From: Auriscalpium vulgare
Lineage: Eukaryota; Basidiomycota; Agaricomycetes; Russulales; Auriscalpiaceae
Length of the DNA stretch: 64,000 nt
Reading direction: 5' to 3'
NCBI GenBank assembly: GCA_019915015.1
Contig: JAHBBC010000018.1
Coordinates: forward strand, 310,001-374,000
Of this stretch, positions 30,801 to 43,000 are shown in pieces. The position numbers and the translations under genes are program-made. Under the pieces are notes generated by a model. The model ran no database searches and was not told the DNA's origin. It worked only from the letters and a program-made list of their open reading frames with translations. Each line of letters opens with the position of its first letter. Within the stretch, counting starts at the first letter, position 1.

Positions 30801-32139
30801 GTATATATCTCGCCCATATTTCGCCAGAGTTCGGTACACTACGGACAGCACGTCGGAAAACCGAGCCTTGGTGTAATGGTTCCGCTAGGTGTATTCGCTG
30901 CGTGCACGAATCAGTATCCACGTTCCTGGTAGCGATCCGAGGTAAACTTACCAGAGCATCGACGTAGCTCGCCCAGAAGAGGCGCAAAGCCTCTTCTGCC
31001 CCCGGATCTCCACTCATACGACGCTTTGCTGCTTCTGCGATGGCTCGTTCGTGAATGCCTGACAGGATGGTCAGGTCAGGCTTGCGGGCGCGGCGTTCGT
31101 AGGTCACGTAGTAATTGTACGCTGCAAGCGAGTAGCCTGATTGGACCTGCCGAACTAAGTGAACTTCGCCCATTTATAGGGCCAATGAAGTGGCGCGGCT
31201 TACCAGGCTCGTCTCGTAAGATTCACGCCAGGAGTACACCTTGGCGGCCTTAGCCCTGATTTCCGATGCATGTACGAGAAGGGTTTCGTACTCTTGTGGT
31301 GGTTTGTAGTTCGTCGTAAAGGAGGAGTAGGATTGAAATGCTTGCTCGTGGTCTGGAAGCAGCATTTGAGAAAATGTACGCACGCGCTGAAAGGGTGGAC
31401 GTACTGTCATGGGGTTGCTCGAGCCGACTGAGATGGAATCGCTCCACGTTTTGAATGATAGTCTGCCTTCAACATATGCAACATGTTAGTACATCCATAG
31501 ATGTAGCGGAGACACACAGACGCGCCTCTCGTCTGATGTAGCTTCCTCGAGCACTTTGAACTCCCACTCCCGTTGCGCTTCCCATAGCCGATACGACTGT
31601 ATGGCGTTAGATATACCTCTGATGGGAATTATTCCGTGCTCACCTCTGTGAGATGACTCAGCCCCTTCGACACGACAGACGTGATGGCCTCGTGTGTCCA
31701 CAGCGTGGAGAACGTCTCGTCTAACTGCAGAGGCTTTGGGTCCAATGACGAGAAGTGCGCATGGCGGTCGACGAGGAATTGAACATGAAGCAGTAAAAGA
31801 GGAATCGCTAGCGTTGATTCAGCAGGTTGACTGGGTGTAAAGGCTTGTAGACGTACAGAGGTAATCGCGCTCCGCAATCTCGTACGCGTCGAGCACTTCT
31901 TGTGCGCCGTCGACGGTGCCAACATCGACCGACTGCTTGGCGCTTTCAATGAAGGGCAGCCAGACATCGTCTCCTGCGGCCCATTTGTCCGTGAACGTCT
32001 GACGCGCGCTCTGGCTTCCCTCTTCCCCAGTCGCTGCGGCCAGGCGAAGGTGTTGCGCGTGTAGCTCAAGATTGTAAGGGTCTTCTTCCAACTCCGTCAA
32101 GAGATTGAGGAGAGCATCCAGAGCCTGTGCCTCGTCCAT
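27836..32139 (-). CDS. PRP24/SART3-like U4/U6 snRNP assembly factor
   Basis: A multi-exon gene on the minus strand; the ATG at 32139 begins MDEAQALDALLNLLTELEE. The N-terminal half (about 32139-29840) has half-a-TPR (HAT) repeats with W/Y spacing (YNLELHAQHLRLA, LWEAQREWEF, EAVWEAWIAFEHTRG). A basic linker follows (SLKRKAEDS). Four RRM domains come next: TVFVGDLPTD, TLYVTNFPEK, EVYVAGLSKF with GHSKGFAFVEF, and VRVLDLPPN. The C-terminus, DDFRNMLSGGK, fits the LSM-binding tail of SART3/Prp24. The family anneals U4 and U6 snRNAs during spliceosome recycling in the nucleus. Exon edges between about 31380 and 31500 are unresolved. Confidence 0.88.
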
Positions 32140-32567
32140 TTGGGTACCTTGAGGTGGTGGCCGCGACTAGGAGAAGTTTGGGAGTTACTACTCGCAGTCG
32201 CGACGCGACTCTCGCGGTAGGCTAAGGTAGGACGCGTATAGCAGTTCATTCTCACGCTTCATGGCAAAATGCAAGGACTTGCCGCGCAGCCAGCGACTCC
32301 CAGTAGCCCTGGGCATGAATATTGCATGAATACTAGTCGTTATCCCCCCAGCTCCTTAGCATATATAAGCACAGTATACCGGCAAAGAGGTACCTGGTTA
32401 ACATCGGCTGAGGTTCCTAGCGCGATTTCCGCTCTCGAATTTGATAACTCGGGGTTCGATATCATAGTGCATCCACTAGACAGAACGACTATCTTCTGTG
32501 CCAAGGTCAGCCACGGAGACTAATCCACTAGTACTCATCCAACGCACCCTTCAACTTACTTTCCAAC
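32140..32567. promoter_or_regulatory. Bidirectional promoter region
   Basis: 428 bp between the divergently transcribed PRP24-like and MYND genes. It must hold both promoters; no clear TATA box facing either ATG was picked out. Confidence 0.45.
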
Positions 32568-33931
32568 ATGGCCATGGATCCCGCCGCTTTCGCCCACTCT
32601 GCCTTGGGCGGTCTACCCTAGTACGTGAAGTCTTCAGAGATCTTCGTGTTCAGTTGTATAACGGACGTTTACAGCTTTGACCCGATGATGTTCATCAACG
32701 TCTCCGGCCTCTGCGCGACGACCAAGCTTCTCCAATGCCGCGACTTTGGTATCTACCAAGTCGACGTCTCACGCAAGTTCCAACGCGGGCCCGACGGCGC
32801 CCCCGATATGCACGAGGACGATTTTTATGCGCGCAAACGTTGTCATCGATCAGGTTGCGGACTGGACGGAGAGCATGGCGGGCAAGAAGCGTCCGGGTAG
32901 TCTGGATGACTCGTGGACCCCAATCTTGTATCATTTTGAGGTTTGCTCTTTTTCTTTCCTCGATAAATCACGCTCACAAAGTGCCGTCAGATCGCCAGGT
33001 CAGCGGCAAAGCGTGCGGTGAGTTTACAGTCATTTCACTCCTGCCAGTCAGAAAGACTGAACCTGTGCGGTTTTTGCAGCGCGACTGGGGCCATATAGTG
33101 TTTACCGACCCGACCACAACGCGCTTCCTCATCGTGATGTGCTTTGGGCAGCCCCAATGCAGTACGCACTGCCTGTATTTATTTTGGCACGAAGCGCAAT
33201 TGACCCGATATCTCCATAGACTGCGGCAACCCGTTCCACGACGACTATGACAACCTTACCAAGTACCAAGCTGACCGCTTCATGTCGCTCCTAACGTACC
33301 TATACCACGACGGAAACAAGCCGAAATGGTGCGCCGGCCTCGTTCACACTCTCCCTGTCTTCTCTCACACGTCGTCCCAAAGGGTCCGCGCGACGTACAC
33401 GACGCTCGCTAACAAAGACCTCCCGGTGTCCTTTATCGACCCGCTCGCAGAGCAGCCCGCGAAGAGCAGCCCGCCGGTCTTCCACGTCACCGCAGAGAAT
33501 TTCGTGCCCTCCCTTCTCCCTGCTGAGCTCGAAAAGATCGACAACCTCCTCGCGCAGCGCAGGTCGGTCAAAATGCCGCCCGCGGAGCTGCGGCAGAAGG
33601 TGCAGGGTACGAAGAAAGATCGGCCGAAGGCAGAAGCATGGTTGGGTGGACAGCAGAAGAACGGCGTGCAGTGCGCATTCTGCGATAAGGTTGGCGATGC
33701 CAAGATGCCGACGTGCTCGAGGTGCGTGTCTTTATGCTTCCACATCACGTATGTGCACGGGCTGAGGGCGAATTAGATGCAGGTTGGTGAGATATTGCAA
33801 TGCCACTTGGTAAGTGAGCCATGCACTTCCCGGGAGTGGAAGGTTGACGTCGATTGTCCAGTCAAAAGGCAGCTTGGAAATCCCACAAGCCTATTTGCAA
33901 GGCAGCATCGAGCGTGTCCACGAGCAAATGA
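32568..33931 (+). CDS. MYND zinc-finger protein
   Basis: Exon 1 32568-32620, exon 2 from 32675, then small exons near 32993-33020, 33080-33155 and 33221-33720, and two short 3' exons (near 33778-33810 and 33863-33931). Splicing of the last exons completes a C-terminal MYND finger: CAFCDKVGDAKMPTCSRC, then RLVRYCNATC and QKAAWKSHKPIC, all seven Cys and one His in place. Upstream is FDPMMFINVSGLC and a helical region of unknown fold. MYND fingers bind proline-rich peptides. In exon 2 the frame changes after GATTTTTATG (about 32819-32830), so there may be a one-base indel or an unrecognised splice; the gene may not be intact. Confidence 0.7.
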
Positions 33932-34333
33932 TTGTACCATTCCACATACAATGTATCATACCCAACTGTGCGATCTGACGAATATGCTTTATGCATTCAG
34001 ACTGATGTCGACACCGTCTGCCCTGTGAAGAGGGTAAGATGGGCAATGTTACGAAACGGTCGAGCGCATCGATGCCCGACATGCATGCTGCTGAACACAG
34101 CCGACTACCTCGCGCTCGCCGCGGCTTGAACGCAGTACCGAGTTCTGTTGAATGGCGTCGTCTAGTACTGATATTATAGCTTATCCGGTCCGCAGGACGT
34201 TTGTGATCTGCAGCCTGTCAAATCATAGACGCATTCAATATTCACTTTCCCCACGACGCCGGCGAGCCCTGCTTTCGACCTCCGAGACGCCCTTGTTGCT
34301 TTTCCGCCTTTCCTTTGGTGAGCGCGTGCGACA
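33932..34333. other. Intergenic spacer
   Basis: About 400 bp after the MYND gene with no gene or repeat recognised. Confidence 0.4.
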
Positions 34334-34790
34334 ATGGATTCTGCTGCTTTCGCGCACGCGACCTTCGGGCGCCTTCCCCGGGTACGTAGCGTCTCAACTA
34401 TCCCCAACCTGCGACTTCATCCGCTTCACACAAGATTCGACCCGCTCATGTTCGTGAACCTATCCGACGCGTGCGGAACCACCAAACTCCTGCACCTGAT
34501 ACACCTCGAGTATAAATCAAGTCGATATCTCGCGCAAGTTCCAGGACGCGCGACCGATCTGGCGCCGGAGGACTTTGCTGCGCTGCGCGTAGGGCGGGCC
34601 AACCGCACTCCTGCCAGCGAGAATAGCGGCGAAAAATTGACGCCGATTTTGTACCACTTTGAGGTGCATGGGTAGCCGCTCCACGTATGCTGATGCCGAG
34701 ACGTCACATTGTCAGGTCGGCGAGCAAGCGCTTGGTGAGTCTCCGTTCAAGAACTTGATATCTCCTGGTGATGTGCTTTGGGCAGACGAA
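34334..34790 (+). pseudogene. Truncated duplicate of the MYND-protein gene
   Basis: Begins ATGGATTCTGCTGCTTTCGC, paralogous to the first exon of the neighbour (MDPAAFAHSALGGLP versus MDSAAFAHATFGRLP), and has the same first intron position. The second exon (FDPLMFVNLSDACGTTKLL ... LTPILYHFE) parallels FDPMMFINVSGLCATTKLL ... WTPILYHFE but with altered and missing middle codons. After about 34790 there is no match to the MYND-bearing 3' half. It is a 5' fragment of a tandem duplication and should make no finger protein. Confidence 0.7.
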
Positions 34791-35324
34791 TTGCGGTAAG
34801 AGTACTAAACATTTTAAACAACACAGACCCTCACTTTGTGGCTATAGACAAATGTGAAACGCCGTCACGGTTCAGCAAGGACTATATGCTTGACTCTAAC
34901 TTGCGACGTCGTGATACGAATATCCGTTGCGACTGCCTCTTGTCGATCATTCAAGCCCCAAGCTCAGCCCCTCTAGAAAGAAATTCCAGCGGAGCCAAAA
35001 TGGAGTGAGCTAGGAGTGAGGAATGCGCAGCGGAAAAAGTTGCGGACGGTGAACGAGCGCCCGGCGGGCCGGTGGCATGAGCAGAGCACGTGCCATGGAC
35101 TCGGACTTGTTCGACTTCGCGACATGCACTCCTTCCTCTCTACTTGTGCGCCCGGTTCCTCGTTCGAACTATGTGTAGCATCATGGAAGTCTCTGCGGTC
35201 TCACTGGCTTCCCCAGGAGTTCAAAGGTGCTACTCCTTTTTTTCGCTTCCTGGACATTCAAGCTCACCGTCAGGGTAAACGCAGCTTGCACGACCTCGAG
35301 AGCATCGCATTCTGGTCAGATACC
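34791..35324. other. Intergenic region before F-box gene
   Basis: About 530 bp. The F-box reading frame stays open upstream to about 35016 but has no good upstream ATG with family similarity, so this is treated as promoter/leader. Confidence 0.4.
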
Positions 35325-37136
35325 ATGCGCTCTAGAGCTTCTCAGCTCACCGAAATACCTTCATTTCCCCCCGACTTTATCCACACGACTCCGGATGGCG
35401 TAGCGGCCGCAGAGCGCACGATTTGCGACGCAAGGGCGGCTCTTCGCGCCCAGATCGAACGCGAAGCGGCGGCCGTTCGTCTTGCCTTGGAGGAACTTCA
35501 CCGCGCATGTGCCGAACGTGAAGAGGCTATGCGTGCAGCGTTGCTCGCTGTCCGCCAGCAGCACAACAGCCGGCTCACCGCCGCCTGCCTTCTCCCCGAG
35601 ATTCTCGCCATCATCTTCACATATGCTTCCCATAGTTTCCTGAAGAAACGCGTCTGGGACGATGAGTATGCCGTGGATCTCCGTTGGCTCGCAGTTACGC
35701 ACGTGTGTCAGCGTTGGCGGCAGGTCGCCATCGAATGCCCTCTGCTCTGGACTGGAATAGACTTCTCCTATGGACACAGATGGACCGAGGTCTTTCTCTC
35801 CCGTTCGCGGACTGCACCGCTTACTATCTCGTCAAAATCGCCTCTTACTGCGGCCGGGCAAAGAATTATTGCCCAGAACATCGGACGCACGTGTGCCCTG
35901 ACGGTGAAGAGCAGTCATCAAGTCCTCGCGCTCGTTGAACCCGCGACTCTCCTCCACAAATTGGAGCTGCATTCTGCGGAGCCGCTGCCAGACGATCTGT
36001 TCAGCAAATGCGCGCCGGCGCTGCGGGAAATGCACCTAGTGACACCCTCTCCGCCCTGGAAGTCACCGCTCCTGACGAACCTCACTCATCTCACAATGAG
36101 GAGCCCCGTGGGCCACCATCGTTATGTTTGTCCGCCACTTGACCAGGTTTTTGATGTGCTGGCCAAGATGCACGCGCTCGAGGCGCTGCAGCTGGAGCTG
36201 GCGATGACCCCGGCGGATTTGCGGCGACACCGTGACGGGACGTCCCACTCCGCATCTCATCGAATTGTCGCACTTGCGAGCATACGACGTCTGAGACTCC
36301 TCAGCAATCTCACCATCACGCGGGCATTTCTTGCTCATCTCGCCCTCCCGTCACAAGTCCATGTTCGCTGTGACATTATTTCCACTGCCGGGCCAGTCCG
36401 GGACATCGCGGCCGTTTTGTCAACTGTCCAAGCATCCATCAAACATGATACCGCTTCGAATAAACCTATCTGTATTGTCGAACTCGACATCAAGGAAAAC
36501 AACGAGGTGGCGGGAGATCGGCAGACTTTCGATCTAGAGGCAAGGGCATGGCAAAAGTCGCGCAATGACAGACCTTCTATCACCGTCAGGTTTGTCCCTC
36601 AGACTGGGACAGGAAGAAACCGCGGCAAGCGCGTATCGTCGACGCTGAAAGCGTTCTCGTCCAAACACCTTAAATCTCTTTACATCTCATGTGACAATGA
36701 AGACCCCGCATGGATGGAGATAGTGGGCGACACACCCAGGCTGTGCTGTGTGGTAGCAGGAGGCAAGGCTGCTTCAACACTCTGCAACGCGCTGCGCCCT
36801 TCGGACACCGGAGCCGCCGAGGCGCCCGCCGGAAATTCGCTCCTCCTCCTACCTGCACTCTCCCATCTGACAATCCGCGTGGACAAGGCTTTTGGGACGG
36901 GCTCGCCATTGGCCGACACGCTGCCGATGTCCCTGGCGGAGCGCGCGCGGTTGGGTTGCTTGCTCAAAGAGCTGATGCTGGACGCCGAGGGCGGTGAGCT
37001 ACCTATGGCGTGGATTTACGGGCTGCAGGCAGCAGTGCCTGGAATGGTTGTGAAGTGGAGGGATGAGGGTAGATGCCAGAACTCGGAGGAAGGACTTGTT
37101 GGCTTTGCAACGAGGTTGATGGGCGGGCTGGTATGA
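35325..37136 (+). CDS. F-box-like protein
   Basis: Intronless, 603 aa from the ATG at 35325 (MRSRASQLTEIPSFPPDF). A coiled stretch rich in E/R/A (ICDARAALRAQIEREAAAVRLALEE) precedes the F-box-like motif: LLPEILAIIFTYAS ... RWLAVTHVCQRWRQVAIECPLLWTGIDF. The remainder is leucine-rich, compatible with degenerate LRRs of mushroom F-box proteins. These usually bind Skp1 and recruit substrates to SCF ubiquitin ligases; the large mushroom F-box families evolve fast and individual targets are unknown. The frame is open upstream to 35016, but only the stretch from 35325 fits the family start. Confidence 0.8.
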   Translation: MRSRASQLTEIPSFPPDFIHTTPDGVAAAERTICDARAALRAQIEREAAAVRLALEELHRACAEREEAMRAALLAVRQQHNSRLTAACLLPEILAIIFTYASHSFLKKRVWDDEYAVDLRWLAVTHVCQRWRQVAIECPLLWTGIDFSYGHRWTEVFLSRSRTAPLTISSKSPLTAAGQRIIAQNIGRTCALTVKSSHQVLALVEPATLLHKLELHSAEPLPDDLFSKCAPALREMHLVTPSPPWKSPLLTNLTHLTMRSPVGHHRYVCPPLDQVFDVLAKMHALEALQLELAMTPADLRRHRDGTSHSASHRIVALASIRRLRLLSNLTITRAFLAHLALPSQVHVRCDIISTAGPVRDIAAVLSTVQASIKHDTASNKPICIVELDIKENNEVAGDRQTFDLEARAWQKSRNDRPSITVRFVPQTGTGRNRGKRVSSTLKAFSSKHLKSLYISCDNEDPAWMEIVGDTPRLCCVVAGGKAASTLCNALRPSDTGAAEAPAGNSLLLLPALSHLTIRVDKAFGTGSPLADTLPMSLAERARLGCLLKELMLDAEGGELPMAWIYGLQAAVPGMVVKWRDEGRCQNSEEGLVGFATRLMGGLV

Positions 37137-37275
37137 AATTGTTCTCGTGTCACTTTAATTTAGAGATCCTTTGCAAAGCAATCGTTCTGACTGGCGAGGC
37201 TTACATAGGCGACGAACGTCGAAGGCGGGCCGGTTGTCCGCTGCGAACTTCAACTTGTTCTTTCGCCGACCCTGT

Positions 37276-38232
<957 letters not shown>

Positions 38233-38324
38233 ATGCGCCGGAACACGGCACTTCACCATGTGTCTATCTATACCCACATATGTGTTCATGTTCGGCTAAT
38301 ATACTCATTGGTGCTTCGGAGCTT

Positions 38325-38556
38325 TGACCTAGCGGCGACCGTCGTCTCCCTCGAACTCCTCACCGTTATCGGCGCGTGCCCTCTTGCTCTGCACATCGCG
38401 GCGCTGAATTCCCAGGGAAATGCCGCGCGTCATTGCTGGATCGTTCTGCTGTCAACGGCGGAGTTGTACGGCGGGTGCGTGAGATGTGGGCACAGCGCTA
38501 ACTGGTGGCCCAGGTGGATGGCCTTTCAGAGGCTCACGGGCAGCGAGATGGTCGTG
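38325..38556 (+). pseudogene. Truncated duplicate of the EBP-like gene
   Basis: Encodes TVVSLELLTVIGACPLAL ... STAELYGGCVR and a WMAFQRLTGSE remnant, matching the [13 protein letters not shown] exon. It corresponds to exons 3 and 4 of the neighbour with the intron retained in position, but lacks the beginning and end. About 80% alike by eye. It overlaps the end of the coiled-coil gene on the other strand. Confidence 0.72.
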
Positions 38557-39405
38557 CACGCGGCAAGAAAAATGACATACTGTTCAATGGTCATGTCTTT
38601 CGCCCTCAACCTCCTCTGCTCTTCAGCTGCAGCCCTCATCCTCTTCATTTCCTCCCTCGACTTTTCGGCGTCCGCTGGTGCAGCCACCCTCCGCTCTTCA
38701 GCCCCAGCTCTTATTCTCTCCATTTCCTCCCTCGTCCTCTCGGCGTCCGCTGGTGCAGCCACCCTCTGCTCTACAGCCCCAGCTCTTACCCTCTCCGCTT
38801 CCTCCCTCCTCTTGGCGTCCGCTAGGGCAGCCACCCTTTGCTCTTCGGCCTCAGCCATTATCCTCTCCAACCTCTCCATGTTGAGGCGTTGGAGATCGGC
38901 CCGCTGACGCTCGGAATCTTGCCTCTGTCTGCTGAGTTCTTCTATCTGCCTGCTGAGCTCTTCCCTCAGCCATCTGTTATGATTCCTAAGGTGTTCTGCA
39001 TTTTGTTCCCACGACTTGGCAATATCTATGTACGTCGTTGCCATATACTTGTGTTCACGATTGACGTTGGTGATCCGTTCAGCTAGTTCGTCCTACGCTG
39101 CAACGCAAATCAGAACTGATATCGTGCAGCGGACAGTGACGGCTCACTTGGTTGCCGCAGAAACTTACCACCAGGACTGAGACGTGGGCTGGCAACTGCG
39201 ACGGGAGACGGCCTGACCAAGAGTGTGTGAGGATGAACTCACATCACTGAAGAAACAATGACATACGACTCTGCGAAGAGGTGCCTGGAGAGCCTGCGGT
39301 AGGCTGGACATTCGAAGGGGAGTCAGATGGTACAGGTTCCGTGGAGGAAACGGTGGTGGGCAGGGATTCCGCAGGGGAGTCTCCCGCCGTTACGTAATTC
39401 GACAT
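38526..39405 (-). CDS. Coiled-coil protein with 24-residue repeats
   Basis: Three exons on the minus strand: 39405-39267, 39212-39169 and 39092-38526 (249 aa). Introns are 54 and 76 nt with GTATGT and GTAAGT donors. The N-terminus is a Ser/Pro/Thr-rich segment (MSNYVTAGDSPAESLPTT). A long charged coiled coil follows (SWEQNAEHLRNHNRWLREELSR ...), with three near-identical repeats of about 24 residues carrying the motif EEQRVAAxADAxRxREE. The array is also visible as a 72-bp DNA repeat (about 38640-38860). No function assigned. The last codons are read from DNA that on the other strand is the EBP-like relic, so the C-terminus may be recent. Confidence 0.6.
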
Positions 39406-40092
39406 CAAGAAGGCGCGGCGTCTGGCGCGGCGCGACGGAGAGGGCGGCTTGCGCAGTGCGACGGCGGAGGACGTCGACAGGACGTGGGGGTTTGTCTTGC
39501 ATTCTGCTAGTTGGTCGGAGACGTCGTTTAATTTCAATTGAGTGGGTGCGCAGTTGCCATTGAGAGCACTTACTTGCTAGCCTACATAAGTAGAAGCACT
39601 AGTACTGCAGACCGGGCATGCTGGTGGCGTCAGCTCAAAAGGGGTGAGGGCCGTGAGGCAGTGATCCTGCAGAGTACTGCGGGGCTGGCAGACTCAGACG
39701 CTGAAAATCTGCGCACCTGTGAAGTGCTGGCAAAAGGACCAGCTGAAACAGTATCTCCAAGTGCGGCTTTTTTTTTTGCAGCAACACCACAGGAGAAGTC
39801 GGGACCATCAGCGACCGACGGTCATGCCATACATGATGTAAGCACCGAAACCCCGCCATTGCGAGCCCAGGCCATAGTCCTTTTTGGGAGGAGCGGGAGA
39901 GGTTCATGGAGGTGATTGCAAATTTCTTGGGACTGTGAGACTTAGCGCCGGAGTCGCAGAACCTGGTGGTTTTCGGGGGCGAGTAAATGCATGAAACGAG
40001 GCAATAAATAAAATTATGGTATAGGCAGTCGTACTGTATACTACGATTTCTGTGTCGTATGGCAAGAAAAGGTGACGGGAATATACGATAAT
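39406..40092. other. Intergenic region
   Basis: About 690 bp with an A/T-run at about 39770-39780. No gene seen; open stretches here are short and without family signal. Confidence 0.4.
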
Positions 40093-43000
40093 TTAGTCGT
40101 AAATGGGTAGCGGCATCAATCTGTCTGCGTTGAACAGGAAGTTATTGGCGACATCTTCGCCTTCCAAGAATCGCGTCGGGTATAAAACTACGGCGACATG
40201 AGCTTGAAGCACCAGGGGAAGAAAAATGGCACTCACCGAGATGACCGCACAGCTCTGACAAGAGCGCCTCCATATCGTCGCGTTCCTGCTTCGTAAATGG
40301 CGGTTCACCCTTCACTTTCTTCCCCTTCGAGTCAGCCGCGCTGGCGTCCTTTTTGTCACCGCCGGCACCATTGGTCTTTTCTGACTGACCGTTCGCCTCC
40401 TTCACGGGCTCTTGTCCCGATGCAAGACTCGTGTGGCTGTTGTGGGGACCCTCTTCCTGAGCCTGCGATTTCAGTTTGCTCCCAGTCATGGTTGCGAGAT
40501 GATGTTCTGCTCGTGGCTCAGGACCTTGACCTTGTTCTTCGGGCGCCTTCTCATCGGTCGCCTCAGAAGGCACACGAGCAACAGGGTCGGGGTGCTCTGG
40601 ATTGCTCTCATCCTTCATCTTAGGACGCAAGAGAAATGAGCTCCGCAAACATGCGCTAGTGAGTGGCGAGCTTACCGGTTTGTTGAGCCTCTCATGATGC
40701 GAGATAAATTCCTTGTACTGTTTCCATGTCGTAACGAGATCATCGGGAACTGCATGGAAGACCCGGCGGAAGATTTCGGTCTGAAATAGACACTGTTCAG
40801 TGGTTGTAAATACGACTTAAAGGACTTTAATACGGACGTTGTGCACCGCAGCTGAAACCCAGACGTCCTTCCAAAAGGAGTCTGCGATGGGATCCTCGAA
40901 GCCATCCGCATCTATCTTCGGTGCGGGCGTAGGTAAGGTCCAAGGACCTTGACCGAGCTTGGCCGTCAGATGCTTGCGCAGAATGGATCGCGCGTGTGGC
41001 GCCTTCTGCTCTTCCGCATCCGCATCATCCTTCCCGGAGCGGGCGTGGGGTGGCTCATCGTCGGTTGCTGGGGACTTCGACGCATCGGCTGGTGCTCCGT
41101 ACAGCTGATCGTCGGCAACCCGTGCCTCGGGGGGAGCCGTGCCTTCTGCCTCCTGCTTTTCCGCCTCAGGATCTTCCTCGATCGGAGTTCCATATGCGCG
41201 GTCTGCAGTCGGTCGGTGCTCGGCTATGGTCTTCTCCTCTAGAGTAGGGACCATGGAGTCAGCGAAGCCAGGCACCTTCTCCCCGGTCTCCCTGTCGTAT
41301 GTATGTCGCTCTTCCTGTAGCGTGGCGTCCGCTGTGCGCGCATCAGGTAGCTCCCTTTTAAGGCCCACTTTTCCTGCAGCCTTCACGGCGAGCTTCGAGC
41401 CAACATCCTCCGACCCATGAGCGACTGCAGAAAATCAACATGGGAAAAACATGATGAGCGGGGGGCACAAACCTTGTCGGATGGTGTCCCCAGCCATGTG
41501 CGCGACGTTTCGAGTCCAGTTCTCACGAGGATGCGACTTTGTGGTGACGGCTTCCTCCCCGTGCCTCTGCTCCGCGTCAGGATCCCACTCCTCTTGCTCG
41601 TGTTCAGGCTTCGTCGCATCGTTAGCCAGTAGGTCTTCCTCGTCCAGAGCATCGACATCAACGCCGATATGCTCTCGCATCAGGCGAACGCGGAGAGAAT
41701 GCGCGAAACGGCCGACTTTGTATGGCTTGCCTGCCATGGTCCTAAACAGCAACTGATTAGTCAAAACTCGTACCAGGCCATTTGACGACGAACCCGTCGA
41801 TCATGTCAGTGTCGCGGATGACGGCAGCCAGCTCAGAGTCGCGGTCTCCGCGCTGAGAGCGTTCGTTGATGTTTGCACTGCCGATGATGGCAAGGCGATC
41901 GTCAACGATGCAAACTTTGCCGTGGATATAAACCTAGCACGACGTCAGTGAGCATCCTCCGTGATGCGACGCCCGCACACGTACCAGCTCCGTTGTGAGA
42001 ATGTCCCCCTTGAGCTTGGCCCAGTTCCGCAAAGAGAACACAGAAAAGTACTCATCGGGCTGGACGTCGGACGAAGATCAGCTCGTATGCCCGCACGCAA
42101 TGCGGCTCACTTACATCTATGCCTTCTTGCCTCAGTCGCGCGAATATCGAGTTCGGCCCTCGGCCGATGGTCCGGTTCTGACACTCCAAAATTATGCGGA
42201 CCTTTGCACGCTTAGAACATGATATCAGTGTCGAACAAACGCAGAACTTACAGAGCTCGCATCGCCGTGATCAACCGGGAAGGGGAACCCGGGAAGAAGG
42301 GGGATAACGACGCAGCATTTCCATGGCGTTCCCTCTCGGTGAGCGCGTATTATCCGGTGCACAATTGCATCTCCGATCTTGTTCTCAATGGCAATGTCAT
42401 CGACCACCGTCCTGCGGTCGGATGGTTTGTTCATATCACCCGACAAAATATGATGGGAGAACACGTACGAAGTGATGAAGAACTGGTTTTCGATGTATAC
42501 GAAGTGATCAGACAGCTGGATCGCTGAGATGCAACGAGCGTTGAGTTAGAGTGGGGACAGACCTACGGCATTCGAAAACAGCCACGCACCTTTGAGATAC
42601 GCATTCTGGATTGAGTGCTCAATGCGATCCGGCGTACCCAGCGACCAGGGACCCGCAGACCGGCAAATCTGCAATTCACAGGTCCCAGTCAAGCCAAGCT
42701 GAGTCAACTCCCCAGCCTTGAACTCCGGAGGCGGAAGCAGGAAGGGCATAGCACGAGAGTGATTCTGAATGCGTCCATGAGCAATGAACCAGCTGACGTG
42801 AGCGAGTGACTGACCTTGATACGCAGGAGATAATTCCATCTATTACTCCACATGAGCGTATGAAAACTTTCGCAGATGATGATCATTTACCTCTGGATAA
42901 AGTGACGGGCTAGATCACGAGCAGGCTGCCCGACAACTTGCATGCCAACATCGTGCCTATTGGTGGTAATGAATGGCCTAGGCATGGACGCTGATAGAAG

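Noticed and set aside
30850..30920. tRNA-like stretch (TGGTGTAATGGTTCCG...)
   Set aside because: Does not fold into a full cloverleaf by eye and lies in HAT-repeat coding exons of the PRP24-like gene.
39538..39915. 125-codon plus-strand frame
   Set aside because: No domain or homologue recognised and no splice or promoter support.
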